A stretch of 64,000 nt of DNA from Acidobacteriaceae bacterium (GCA_025462885.1 JAOAPN010000004.1:558001-622000); one strand, 5' to 3'. Shown: positions 36,619-46,700, counted from the stretch's first letter. Notes: a model not told the origin generated them from the sequence alone. Numbers and translations: made by a program.

Positions 36619-39600
36619 ATGTACCGTCTCAAGCGATCCTCGCTGCACCCAATTTTTGTCACGCTCCTCCTTACGCTGCTCTGCAGTATGGTTGGAAGGC
36701 AACTTGGCGCCCAGGTCAGTACCGCCAGCCTTAACGGCACGGTTCTCGATCCTTCTGGTGCGGCCGTTCCGAATGCGAAGGTTGTCGTTCAGAATGATGC
36801 CACAGGATTGACCCGCACCTCTGAGGCCAACGGAAGCGGCGCTTTCTCCTTCGACTTTCTGCCAATAGGAACTTATACCCTCGAGGCCACTGCCACAGGG
36901 TTTGGCAAGCAAAAGCAGAACAATATCCTGCTAAATACCGCTGACAATCAGCGCATCGATTTCCATCTGGCTCTAGCTTCAGACGTGATGGCAATTTCCG
37001 TGACGGTGAATACAGTGACTCTCGATACGGTCTCGCCGCAACAGAGCTTCAATTTAAGTACGGTCCAGATCAATCAGCTTCCGGTATCTCGACAGGATTG
37101 GACCTCGGTGCTTCAGTTGGGCCCCGGCATTTCCACAGAAGGTGGGCGAGGATCGCCGGCAGGGCAGTCGCTGACCATTAACGGCCTGCCACCTGCAGGC
37201 TTCAACCTTACTGTGGACGGGACGAATGCAACCTCAAACCCCGAGGCTCCGGCTTTTGGTTTTTACCAGGGCCCCAATATCATCAATACGATCAACAACG
37301 ACGCTATAGCTGAAGTCAGCGTCGTGAAAGGGATTGCCCCAGCCACGATTGGGGGAACGATGTCTGGAAACGTGAATATTGTCTCAAAGTCGGGCTCGAA
37401 CCAGTTCCATGGGAGTCTATTTGAGATCAACGAAGTGAGTGCTCTAGACGCGCGAAATCAGTTTGTGGTCAAAAAACCACGCTTGACCTTCAATGAGTTC
37501 GGCGGATCGATCGGTGGTCCGATCCTCCGCAAAAAGTTATTCTTCTTCGGTAGCTATGAGGGCGCTCGCGTAGCGGCATTCCAGGTAGTCTCTGGCACTG
37601 TGGCCACGCCCTATCTGCGCAGCATTCTACCGACGGTCTACAATCCCGTGCTGAATCTGTTTCCGACGGTTGCACAACCTGCGGACCCAACGGCGCAGAC
37701 TGCCCAATCCAACGGTACAGGCTCTCTCAGCCAGACAGATGGAAACGGTGTGGCTCGATTGGATTACAACGTAAACGAGAACAACTTGATTTACGTGCGA
37801 TACATACGCTCTCGTCCCAAACAGGTTGCACCGAACATCGTGTCTATAAATTCTCGCGCCACTACTGGCGAAACAGACGCAATCAACGCCGGATACACCC
37901 ATGCGGGTCACAACTGGACTTCGTTGAGCCGTTTTGGCTATAACAAAATCCATCTGCAGCGGCTTGATCAAGGATTCGGAGTCGACCTGGCTCAAATCAG
38001 ATACTCGGGTATCGATTCAGGTGGCTCAGAGCAGTTTGTCATTGATGGTGCATTTCTCTCGGGAGAGCAGCAGTTTGCCATTACGCTCGGTAAACACGCG
38101 GTGACATCAGGTTTCATATTCCAGCGTCAGAACGCAGGCAGAACTGATCTGAATACTTCTACCCTGGCATACGGTTCACTCTCCGACTTCCAGAACAACA
38201 TTCCCAATCAAGTCGTCATAACCTTCGATCTCAATCCATTCAATTTGAGGACTATTCAATATGGAGGGTTTCTACAGGATGACTATAAGTTGACTCCAAA
38301 TTTCACCCTAAATCTGGGGGTTCGTTACGATTACTTCACCGTGCCCAAGGAGGATAGTGGCCGACTCTTCAATCGAGGGATTGATCCCGCCGCCCCGCTG
38401 TTGGGGGCGGGTTATGGCCCATATCGCCCGGCAGACTCACTTTACAACGGCGATTTCAATAATTTTCAGCCTAGAGTCGGATTTACCTATTCTCCAAGCT
38501 TCTCGAAGGAAAGTGTGATTCGGGGCGGCATGGGCATCTTTACCAGCCCTCATCCGATCTTCGGGGGTCCGATTGATGAAGTGCAGAACTCGGCAACGCA
38601 ACCTTTCCGGATTACGCTCTCCCAACAATCTCAGATCCAGGCAGCCGGACTCAAATATCCATTGCCCCGCGCTTCCTACAGCACGGTGCTTGCGAATCTA
38701 CAGAATTCAGGCATCATCTCGACACAGGTTGTGAATACTTCCATCTCCGCCGATTTCCCTAATCCTTACTCGATGCAGTGGAATCTCGGTATCGAACGTG
38801 TGCTCCCGTACTCGCACAAGATCGAGATCGACTACATCGGAAACCGAGGGATGAAGGAAAACATGACCATTACCAAAAATCTTCCAGACCGCACGACCGG
38901 CGTAGCTCCTCGGCCTACCTTCCCAACATTCCGCTACTACTACGCAGGTGATTCAAGCAACTATCATGGTCTCCAGGTTCAATTAGCTAAGGCACCGTGG
39001 AAAGGTTTGAGCTACGGATCGTCCTATACGTGGTCCCGGGCAATGTCGTTTGCGGACGCAAATCTACTGTTGCAGACTCCACCTCAGGATGCCGGAAATA
39101 TCAAGGCAGATTATGGACGAACTCCCTACGATGTGCGTCACCGCTTCACGGCCAACTTAGTCTTTGTTCCGCCGATTGCACAGTGGTTGAACATGAATTC
39201 ACGTGGATCGAAACTTCTATTGAACGGATGGCAGATCTCAGGAATTGTCAGGACTAAGACGGGTAGTCCACTTGCTGTTCAAGACGGGTCTTCGTCATAT
39301 CCAGCGGATCGTCCAGACGTGACACCTAGTGTGAATCCTTACTTGCAGAACTCTGGCCAGACGCGTAAGTTTCTCAATCCGGCAGCATTCACGCGTGTCC
39401 CAATTGTCGCAGCGAGCCGTGCGCAAGCGCGTGGTGGCAATCTGCATCGATTCGAGATCTCGGGCCCAGGGCAAATCACTTTCGATGCCACGATCGCGAA
39501 AACCTTTGAAATTACCGATTCGGTAAGATTCCAACTCAAGGCCAGTGCTTTTAATGCACTGAACCGGACCAACTATTCAGGCGTTGTGACTAATGTTTCC

Positions 39601-39672
39601 TCTGGAACGTTTGGACAACTAACTTCAGCAACCGCACGGACCGTGCAGTTGACGGGCCGATTTACCTTCTGA
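36619..39672 (+). CDS. Oar-like TonB-dependent receptor with carboxypeptidase-regulatory domain
   Basis: A 1017-aa outer-membrane protein. A signal peptide of ~32 residues is followed by a carboxypeptidase-regulatory-like beta domain (STASLNGTVLDPSGAAVPNA). A plug region follows with NQLPVSRQDWTSVLQLGPG and SGNVNIVSKSGSNQFHGSLFE. A long beta-barrel ends in LTGRFTF, with the terminal Phe used by the BAM machinery. Such receptors are abundant in Acidobacteria and often import oligosaccharides. Its place beside the IclR regulator and catabolic operons suggests the acid-sugar polymer or its fragments as cargo. Confidence 0.92.
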   Translation: MYRLKRSSLHPIFVTLLLTLLCSMVGRQLGAQVSTASLNGTVLDPSGAAVPNAKVVVQNDATGLTRTSEANGSGAFSFDFLPIGTYTLEATATGFGKQKQNNILLNTADNQRIDFHLALASDVMAISVTVNTVTLDTVSPQQSFNLSTVQINQLPVSRQDWTSVLQLGPGISTEGGRGSPAGQSLTINGLPPAGFNLTVDGTNATSNPEAPAFGFYQGPNIINTINNDAIAEVSVVKGIAPATIGGTMSGNVNIVSKSGSNQFHGSLFEINEVSALDARNQFVVKKPRLTFNEFGGSIGGPILRKKLFFFGSYEGARVAAFQVVSGTVATPYLRSILPTVYNPVLNLFPTVAQPADPTAQTAQSNGTGSLSQTDGNGVARLDYNVNENNLIYVRYIRSRPKQVAPNIVSINSRATTGETDAINAGYTHAGHNWTSLSRFGYNKIHLQRLDQGFGVDLAQIRYSGIDSGGSEQFVIDGAFLSGEQQFAITLGKHAVTSGFIFQRQNAGRTDLNTSTLAYGSLSDFQNNIPNQVVITFDLNPFNLRTIQYGGFLQDDYKLTPNFTLNLGVRYDYFTVPKEDSGRLFNRGIDPAAPLLGAGYGPYRPADSLYNGDFNNFQPRVGFTYSPSFSKESVIRGGMGIFTSPHPIFGGPIDEVQNSATQPFRITLSQQSQIQAAGLKYPLPRASYSTVLANLQNSGIISTQVVNTSISADFPNPYSMQWNLGIERVLPYSHKIEIDYIGNRGMKENMTITKNLPDRTTGVAPRPTFPTFRYYYAGDSSNYHGLQVQLAKAPWKGLSYGSSYTWSRAMSFADANLLLQTPPQDAGNIKADYGRTPYDVRHRFTANLVFVPPIAQWLNMNSRGSKLLLNGWQISGIVRTKTGSPLAVQDGSSSYPADRPDVTPSVNPYLQNSGQTRKFLNPAAFTRVPIVAASRAQARGGNLHRFEISGPGQITFDATIAKTFEITDSVRFQLKASAFNALNRTNYSGVVTNVSSGTFGQLTSATARTVQLTGRFTF

Positions 39673-39743
39673 TAGATCGGTAGATTAGAACTGTCATTCG
39701 GTCGAGAGTGGGGAGAATTACTAACTGACTCCTCAATTCATGT

Positions 39744-39775
39744 GCGTTCCGCCGCATGCTAAAGCGACGGAACGC
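39744..39775 (+). terminator. Hairpin after the Oar-like receptor gene
   Basis: GCGTTCCG and CGGAACGC form an 8-bp stem around a 16-base loop, 72 bases after the receptor stop. The following TTGCTTTT is only weakly T-rich. It lies between convergent genes. Confidence 0.35.
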
Positions 39776-39914
39776 CAATTGCTTTTGGTCTCGTCGTGGG
39801 CTTAAGCCGTTACGGGATCCGACGTTCCACTATCCCTCCAGGAATTTGGCGTTGCATAGGTCGGATGGTCGACTATCTAGTTGCAAGCCAAGTCCAGTAC
39901 AGGCCTAGCAAAAG

Positions 39915-40919
39915 TCATTGTTGGATGGAAGCGAGCTGAATCCCTTGCAGCATCGCTTGAATCATGCTGCGTTCATCCGCTTTGCCAGTACCTGCAATGT
40001 CGAAGGCGGTTCCGTGATCGACCGAGGTTCGAACAACCGGAAGACCGATCGTGATGTTGACGCCCGACTCTAGTCCCAGGACCTTAACTGGGCCATGGCC
40101 CTGGTCGTGATACATCGCTACAACGAGATCGAAGTCACCACGTGAGGCTCTGAAGAAGAGTGTATCCGCAGGGAGTGGGCCTTCGACATTCCATCCTTTG
40201 GCGAGGCAGGCCGCGATGGCGGGCTGAATTTTATCAGCCTCTTCTCCGCGGCCAAAGAGTCCATTCTCGCCCGCATGAGGATTGATGCCACAGACGCCGA
40301 TGCGCGGATTCATGATCCCCGCCTGCTGTAGCGCTTTGTGGCCGCGAGCAATGGTTCGTTCTACCAGCGTAGGCTCGATCCGCTCGATGGCGTCGATCAG
40401 GCCTATATGTGTCGTGACATGAATGACTCGCATCTTCGGAGTACTCAGCATCATCGAGACTTCAGGTGTGCCGGTAAGAGCTGCCAGCATCTCGGTGTGA
40501 CCAGGATAGTTGTGACCTCCCGCGTGGAGCGCTTCTTTGTTCAAGGGAGCAGTGCAGATCGCTTGAACTTTCCCCACGCCTGCGAGCCTGGCAGCAATCT
40601 CGAGATATCGAAAGGCCGCATCGCCAGCAATCGGTGAGAGCACGCCCCAGGGGAGATCTTCTGGAATGAGTTTGAGGTCGATGCAGTCCACCGTGCCGGG
40701 AACATAGACCGCCTCGTCCGACTGATCCGCCTTAAGACTTGTGACTACAAGTGGGCTTTGAACTATCCGGCCTGCCTGCTGCAGTCGTCGCGTATCACCA
40801 ATGACCAATGGCCTGCACTGCGCATAGAGTTCGGAGTGACCGAGGGTCTTCATAACGATCTCGGGACCGACGCCCGCAGCGTCTCCCATGGTTATTGCTA
40901 TCACCGGCCGATCGGTCAT
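39915..40919 (-). CDS. pdxA2: PdxA2-type 4-phosphate dehydrogenase
   Basis: A 334-aa NAD- and metal-dependent dehydrogenase of the PdxA family. TMGDAAGVGPEIVMKTL is the N-terminal signature; APLNKEALHAGGHNYPGHTEMLAAL and AMYHDQGHGPVKVLG supply metal ligands. Its ATG directly follows the TAG of the DUF1537 kinase gene with no gap. In the known pathway PdxA2 converts D-threonate 4-phosphate to dihydroxyacetone phosphate and CO2. Pairing with a DUF1537 kinase favours that role over vitamin B6 synthesis. It parallels the C-terminal half of the fused protein at 32033-34135. Confidence 0.9.
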   Translation of the reverse strand: MTDRPVIAITMGDAAGVGPEIVMKTLGHSELYAQCRPLVIGDTRRLQQAGRIVQSPLVVTSLKADQSDEAVYVPGTVDCIDLKLIPEDLPWGVLSPIAGDAAFRYLEIAARLAGVGKVQAICTAPLNKEALHAGGHNYPGHTEMLAALTGTPEVSMMLSTPKMRVIHVTTHIGLIDAIERIEPTLVERTIARGHKALQQAGIMNPRIGVCGINPHAGENGLFGRGEEADKIQPAIAACLAKGWNVEGPLPADTLFFRASRGDFDLVVAMYHDQGHGPVKVLGLESGVNITIGLPVVRTSVDHGTAFDIAGTGKADERSMIQAMLQGIQLASIQQ

Positions 40920-42218
40920 CTAGATATCCTTGTCGAAAATTGTGTCGGGCCGTCCCATGCGAGCCCTAAGAAACTCGATACAGAGAACAAAAGTCTGCGG
41001 AGTTCCAAAAGCACCGGCTTTCGTCACGACGAGTAGCGGACGGCGCCACCCTTCCGTTACCGAAACCGGCAAGCCAGGTTCCAACTCGCCGATGATCCGA
41101 AGCTGGGTGACATCCCAAAGATCGAGAACAGAGCGAGCCGTCTCTCCACCGCTTGCGACAAGCGCGCCCACGGTGCCAGCGTGCGGAGCAAGCATCGCAC
41201 CAAGTGCCTTCGCAATCGCTGGACCGTCGCTACGTTCCAGTTGTGCATCAGGCTCAAGCATTACGATACTATCTCCTCCCTGGCGCAACCTATCGGCTAG
41301 CAAAAGTGAGTAGTCGCACCACGCTTCCGAGGCTGGACCGGCCAACAGCACCGACGGTGCAAGTGGAAGCAAGCGAATATCCTTCACCCCCGCAAGCGCC
41401 TCAACCTGTCGACGTGCAACACTGGACATCGTACCGACGATAATGAGAATAGGGCCATGAGCAGCCGTCCCGAACAAGGACAAAGCGCCTGGATACGACA
41501 CCTCGCCGACCAATCCGGCAGCGTGGGGCAGATGATAAGCCAAGCCAGCGGATCCAGCCCAGATAGTTTCGCGACCCAGCCCCATCGAAGCCTCGGCAAT
41601 AGAGTGCAAATCGTCGTCTGTCTCCGAATCGCAGAACAGCAAGTCGGCATGCTCAGAACCAGTCGTCATAGATTGCATCAGAGCGTCCTTGGCCGCTCGT
41701 ACTTCCCCAAGTCCAAGTTTGACAACTCGAAGTCCAACAGCTTTCAGAGAGGAGGGGAGATGAGTAGGAGACTTATCCAGATAACTCGTCCATGTTTCAG
41801 ACTCTTGGAGCGGGACGCCATGCACAAATTGGTGCGCATCCACGGTAGTGCGGCCGCCAGCCGGGAAGGCCGGGGCAAGCACAATAACAATAGGGCGTTC
41901 GGATAAGTTCGCGTTCCGACGTGTCCTCAATAGCTCTGCTAGTTCAGCGCCGATGTTCCCACGAAATGTTGAGTCAATCTTCTTGAAGACAAGAAGATCT
42001 GGAGTCGATACATGCCGGCTGAGAATACGAGCAACGCATTCTGCTGCCTGCTGAGGTTCCACATCGCGTGTGTCGCAGTCGATCGCAAGTACCTCGGTCT
42101 GCGGTTCATCCAACGTATCCCTAAGGGTAACCATTGCGCTCAAGCCGGTCCGGGTACATGCGATAGCACTGTCGGCGGCACCAGAGAGGTCGTCTGCGAT
42201 TACTAAGAGTCGCAGCAT
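40920..42218 (-). CDS. Four-carbon acid sugar kinase family (DUF1537)
   Basis: A 432-aa kinase of the OtnK/DtnK family, which phosphorylates four-carbon sugar acids with ATP. LRLLVIADDLSGAADSAIA, LLVFKKIDSTFRGNIGAEL, APAFPAGGRTT and LVASGGETARSVLDLW are the diagnostic blocks. I start at the ATG at 42218, which overlaps the kdgT stop by one base (TGATG); the longer frame to 42290 runs into kdgT. It is followed immediately by pdxA2. The substrate is likely D-threonate or a related tetronate. Confidence 0.9.
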   Translation of the reverse strand: MLRLLVIADDLSGAADSAIACTRTGLSAMVTLRDTLDEPQTEVLAIDCDTRDVEPQQAAECVARILSRHVSTPDLLVFKKIDSTFRGNIGAELAELLRTRRNANLSERPIVIVLAPAFPAGGRTTVDAHQFVHGVPLQESETWTSYLDKSPTHLPSSLKAVGLRVVKLGLGEVRAAKDALMQSMTTGSEHADLLFCDSETDDDLHSIAEASMGLGRETIWAGSAGLAYHLPHAAGLVGEVSYPGALSLFGTAAHGPILIIVGTMSSVARRQVEALAGVKDIRLLPLAPSVLLAGPASEAWCDYSLLLADRLRQGGDSIVMLEPDAQLERSDGPAIAKALGAMLAPHAGTVGALVASGGETARSVLDLWDVTQLRIIGELEPGLPVSVTEGWRRPLLVVTKAGAFGTPQTFVLCIEFLRARMGRPDTIFDKDI

Positions 42219-43213
42219 CAGAGAGCCTGTTGTGCAGCGGCCTGCAATGAGGTCTTCAGTTCTTCTCGGGTCGCTCGTGCGCTCCACCATGCGGTGAGCG
42301 GAGGTACCATCAGGCTGTTCACAATCACACTTGCGGCGACCAACACTGTGGCTGATGCAGCTGCAGCCGCGTAGTCATGATTCGCCGCAGCGACCAGCAA
42401 CGGAACTGCCGCTGCATTGCCGGCCGTGGTCGATGCAGCGATACCCGCTGTGCCGTTGCCTCCGATGGCGCGATCAACAACTATCAGGCAGATCGCGCAC
42501 AGCAACACGACCATCATTCCAAGCATCAGGCCAAGAAGCCCAGCCTCCCAAACCCTCCGCAGGTTGAGTGTCGTGCCAAGAGCAAAGGCAAAGAAGGGAA
42601 TCATCACTGCCGCGCCATCGGAGAGAAATTTCCGTAGCTCAGAATCCAAGTTGGCAAGGGTCATTCCGACGGCCAGTGGCAAAATTGCGCCGACAAGCGT
42701 TTGCCACGGAAACGCCGACAGGCCCACCACTCCGAGAGAGAGCATGGTCAGGAATGGACCTGATTCCAGCGCCATGACAGAGTAGGCGGCCGAGTCTTCC
42801 GGCTTTCCGTATTGCTCCATCAGAGCCATATACAGGCCACCATTTGTATCGTTGACTGCTGCCACGACCGCCAGCGTTGACAGGCCCGCAAACCAGCCGG
42901 AGCGAATTGGCTCTACACCAATAAAATGACCGAAGACGAAAGCTGCGAGCAGGCCAAGTGTGATCTTTGTGCAAAGCAGTGCGCCGCCGCGTCGAATCAC
43001 CCGAGGAAGAGAGGCCAGCGAGATCTTTGCTCCCATGCACACGTAAAAGACCGCAAGGATCGGAAGCGCACCCGTAAACAGAGCATTCGTGAAGGAGCCG
43101 AAGAACACACCGGTGTGGGGCGCAAGCGTGGTAATGGTCGCGCCGACGACCAACGGCACGATCATCATGCCGCCGGGCACACGCTCAATAACATGTTTAA
43201 TTCTGATCTGCAT
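42218..43213 (-). CDS. kdgT: 2-keto-3-deoxygluconate permease family
   Basis: A 331-aa inner-membrane protein with about ten hydrophobic segments, matching the KdgT permease family in length. RIKHVIERVPGGMMIVPLVVG is the characteristic N-terminus; VAAVNDTNGGLYMALMEQYG and NGTAGIAASTTAGNAAAVP are further family blocks. It leads a three-gene operon with the DUF1537 kinase (1-base overlap) and pdxA2 (abutting). Proton-coupled import of a 2-keto-3-deoxy acid or tetronate is inferred; the partner enzymes favour a four-carbon acid. Confidence 0.9.
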   Translation of the reverse strand: MQIRIKHVIERVPGGMMIVPLVVGATITTLAPHTGVFFGSFTNALFTGALPILAVFYVCMGAKISLASLPRVIRRGGALLCTKITLGLLAAFVFGHFIGVEPIRSGWFAGLSTLAVVAAVNDTNGGLYMALMEQYGKPEDSAAYSVMALESGPFLTMLSLGVVGLSAFPWQTLVGAILPLAVGMTLANLDSELRKFLSDGAAVMIPFFAFALGTTLNLRRVWEAGLLGLMLGMMVVLLCAICLIVVDRAIGGNGTAGIAASTTAGNAAAVPLLVAAANHDYAAAAASATVLVAASVIVNSLMVPPLTAWWSARATREELKTSLQAAAQQAL

Positions 43214-43345
43214 AAGGTTGAGAGTACCTGTTTCAGAAGAGTTGGTTGATGCCCTCCCTAGTATCCGAGAATGATATAGGCCGATTTCAGATCAGTCAGT
43301 CTTCCAGTAAAAAAAGCTGTTCTGAGAGATCTCAGTGCCTACAGC

Positions 43346-45066
43346 TTATTGGTTTCCTACGTCATATTGGTTCGGCGTACCAGGTGTTGGAACGCTGTTG
43401 AAGATATGGGATCCATCGGAATGAGTCTGGGTCAATGGGGTGGTGATGCTGATGCCGCTGCCCGAAATCTGAGCGCCCGTCGTGTGAGCACGACCGAGGG
43501 GTGCGGCGACTGTGATGGTCGCGGTGCCACGGCCTCTTATTGAAGAGACGACCGCCGTCTCGGCATTCGCTCCTTCGTCAATCGTGATGGTCTGGCCATT
43601 AGCGAACCCGACTCCGTTTGCGACTGAGAGAGCCGTTTCTCCGACATTGGCAGAAGCCCGCACCGTCGTGGCCCCTGCTGTTCCAACCGATGCGATGATG
43701 GCGGTTTCAGTATTTGCTCCAGAGCCTATATGGACTGTCTGACCCGGGCGGAACCCTTCCGTACTGGCGACCTTGATGTTCGTTGCACCCGCTGCCGAAG
43801 TAGCGGCCAAGGAAGCAGCGGCCTGGGTTGAGAAATCCTTGCGGTTACTGTCTGTATCGACGCCGTCCGGAAACCGTCCCGCGCTCGCATTGATTGCAAT
43901 AGGAGCCACAACGGTCGACCATGAATTGAACACGGAACCTGGTGCCGGTGCGTAGCAACCGCCTAATTGACCTCCCGAGACAGCTTGATCCCCTTCGGCA
44001 GCCCACGGATCCACCAGCCACCCGTAGTTGAGACTGTCCGCAACTGTCCCCGCAGGTTCACGCAGCACGATGCTACCTTCCTCCACGGTCAAAGTACGTC
44101 CGAACTGCGGAGTCTTCGTGGTCAGTTCGGGGCCACCGACCCGCTGGTTGGGCCTTGCCGTACCCTGGTATCCGCGGTTTTAACTGCGGCATCGCGCACG
44201 GGTGCATGGATCGCGTGGTTGTTGGTCAGTGGTTTATCGAGCGTTACGCCTGTCCCAAGTCCCTGCACTAGTTCGTTGCTCGAATGAGCAAAGGCAGTCG
44301 CGGGTTGAAAGCTGATTCCTGTTCCGCGGTCGCTGAACGGAAGGTTGGCCGCATGATTGAACCGAAGTGGAGCTGCCAGGTCAAGGCCCGTTCCCGGCGA
44401 TACCACCCATTCACTCGCGACATGAGACTTAGCAAGGGCAGGTGTGAAGTTGATAGGGGTACCATCCGATCCTGGAGTGCCTACGGCTGTGACGGAAGCA
44501 GTTTGCAGGCTAACCGGAGTGCCGACCGAGATCTTCTGGCCTGCAGCAAAGCCCTCTGCCCGGCGCACGTTGATCTGAGTTGACCCGGCGCTCGCAGGAG
44601 TTGATAAATTCGTCTGGCGCGCCGCCGTGCCGACATGCGCTATGGTCACGGTTTCAATCCCATGACCAACGCTATCAATATCCAATCTGATCTTGTCACC
44701 GGCGGAGACATTTGCGAGGGATGTAACCTGGATGTTTGTGGCCCCCGGGAGCGCCTCCATCGCCAGATACGCCTGTGTCCCAGGCTTGCCGACTGCCGTC
44801 ACCGTCGCAATTTCGTACTGCTCGACCGTATTCGCAATGATCGGATAAGTTGAGCCATAGCCAAGCGCAACTTTCTGACCGACGACAAAGCCCGATGCAT
44901 CCTCTACCGGCACATTGGTCGAGCCGGGCGGAACCGTGATCACCATTTCTTCGGGGAGCGATTGCCACAATGTCGTATGGTTGCTGGCAGCCGTCCCTAA
45001 GGTTGCGATCTTGCGCGTCTCGATGCTGGAGCCGTCGCCGATCTGGATCGTGTCCCCGACTGACAT
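43346..45066 (-). pseudogene. Large secreted repeat/lamin-tail protein, frameshifted and 5'-truncated
   Basis: Two open frames (314 codons ending at 44122, then 248 codons ending at 43346) belong together. The second frame stays open upstream of its first Met and reads VGGPELTTKTPQFGRTLTVE, so a frameshift lies near 44120-44150. The first part has repeated units of the type GATNIQVTSLANVSAGDKI and TQINVRRAEGFAAGQKI. The second opens with a lamin-tail-like block (EEGSIVLREPAGTVADSLNYG) and continues with similar repeats. Such units occur at the ends of secreted glycoside hydrolases. The N-terminal catalytic part and signal peptide are missing; the frame opens just behind the Fic gene. Likely a remnant. 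Confidence 0.6.
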
Positions 45067-45131
45067 TCCGTCCGCGTTTCTTACATGAATAAGCTCCTCA
45101 GGGGGGTGTAGAACCGAACGAACTCAAAGCT

Positions 45132-46691
45132 TCACGGCTTGAGCGAAATGGGTGGCAACGGATCTCCGTCGAGCTGGTGCCTGGTGAGCCCGGCCAGAAA
45201 GTCCGTAAAAGGAACAATATCGCCACCAACGCTCGCGAGTTCCAGCGCGTTCATGTAAGCGGCGCGGTCAGAGACGGGGACAACCGTCCACGGGTATCCG
45301 CCTGCGGCCATCATCAAATTCATCAGGAATCGCCCAATACGCCCGTTTCCATCCATATAAGGGTGGATGTAGACAAAGAAGAAGTGTCCAAGGACGACGC
45401 GCACCGCAGGATGTGTCTCCTCTCGTAGCAAGTCGAAGAGAGCTGGCATCGCATCGCGCACGGCGTCTGGATTGAGCGGGACGTGCATAGACCTGCGGAT
45501 GTAGACCTGACCGGTCCTGTATCCAGCGAGGTCTGATGGCTTTAGGAGGCCGGAGGCGACGCTTGGCGCGAACAACTCCCGATACCAGTTTCCATGATCG
45601 TCATCTGCAATCTGGCCAGGATTGACTCCCTTCAAGACATTGCCGACTCCTTCCTGAACTGATTGGAAAGCTAGCCAGTATCCACGGGCGGCCATTGCGT
45701 TCCGCTGCTCACGGTCGTCCTCATTCGCGTCTGGATTCCACGAACCGGCGCGTACCCGCTCGATCAGCGACGCTGTAACCTGATAGCCCTCGATCGACAG
45801 GGAATGGTATGCGTCCGTGACGTATGCGTCCGTGACCCGCTTCAGATAACTTCTTGTGTCCCGTGGGACGCCTGGAGCGTTCGGGAATCGCTCAATGACT
45901 GGTCCACGCATTTTCTGCCAGAGCAACCGGATGCGGTTGACGTATGGGGACGTTTCTCGACTATGAGAAGAGAGAGTCGGCCTATCCTCGAACGGGTCGG
46001 TTTCTCGAACCGCGTATCCGGCCGCCGTCATCGTCTTTACGATGTCGTCTGCGATTCGGTCGCGCCCGACGTTCCGAAATCCTCCGGCCAGCCGTCCTGC
46101 TATGACAGTGCGACCTCCGTCCAAAAGTCTTCGCAGAATGTCCGAAGCGTCTCGAATCGTCAATAAGACAGCCCGAACGTCGGTTGCGCTGCCGGAAAAG
46201 AAATGGACGGATGCCTCTATCAAGGCGGATTCGGGCGAGAAAACCTGGAGATCTTCGACCGTTTGGCGATCCTGGCTGCGTGGCAGGGCGGCCCGCAAGT
46301 CCAACAGGCTCGTGCCATGTGGCAGATTGGTGACTTTATTACGGCCTCTTGGCGCTCGGACAACGAGTTGCTTCGGAACGGTTCGATTGCCGGCATGAAG
46401 TGAGAGGGACTGTTCGGGGGAGAGGCACCACTGGGTCTTGAAGCGCTCCCGGAGATACACAGCGCAGAACTGCCAATAAGACGCATACCAGGCGGTGCTC
46501 TCGCCTTCTACATCATCGGCTCGGCTCGGAATCAACCAACCGTTCATCACCCGTAATAGGAAGCCGTTCGTCAGCAGCCTGTCCCGGTGGGTGCGGGAAA
46601 TGTCTTTGGCGCGGATCGCCGCTCCATGTTGACGTTGAAGCTTGGCGAGAACCTCCAGGGATTCCGCGAGTTTTTCTGAGGGAGTAGGCAT
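45132..46691 (-). CDS. fic: Fic-domain protein with AbiEi-like N-terminal domain
   Basis: A 519-aa protein. Residues ~10-150 resemble the winged-helix antitoxin domain of AbiEi (AAIRAKDISRTHRDRLLTNG, VMNGWLIPSRADD, FSPESALIEA). The C-terminal half is a Fic domain with the complete catalytic motif HPYMDGNGR (443-451), which transfers AMP or another nucleotide group to target proteins. A putative inhibitory helix SLSIEG (297-302) fits the (S/T)xxxE(G/N) rule, so the enzyme may be self-restrained. Toxin-like and antitoxin-like parts are thus joined in one chain. Three 24-bp repeats upstream may be its own operator. It lies at the right edge of the island, a typical place for a stability module. 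Confidence 0.88.
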   Translation of the reverse strand: MPTPSEKLAESLEVLAKLQRQHGAAIRAKDISRTHRDRLLTNGFLLRVMNGWLIPSRADDVEGESTAWYASYWQFCAVYLRERFKTQWCLSPEQSLSLHAGNRTVPKQLVVRAPRGRNKVTNLPHGTSLLDLRAALPRSQDRQTVEDLQVFSPESALIEASVHFFSGSATDVRAVLLTIRDASDILRRLLDGGRTVIAGRLAGGFRNVGRDRIADDIVKTMTAAGYAVRETDPFEDRPTLSSHSRETSPYVNRIRLLWQKMRGPVIERFPNAPGVPRDTRSYLKRVTDAYVTDAYHSLSIEGYQVTASLIERVRAGSWNPDANEDDREQRNAMAARGYWLAFQSVQEGVGNVLKGVNPGQIADDDHGNWYRELFAPSVASGLLKPSDLAGYRTGQVYIRRSMHVPLNPDAVRDAMPALFDLLREETHPAVRVVLGHFFFVYIHPYMDGNGRIGRFLMNLMMAAGGYPWTVVPVSDRAAYMNALELASVGGDIVPFTDFLAGLTRHQLDGDPLPPISLKP

Positions 46692-46700
46692 GGTGTGTTC

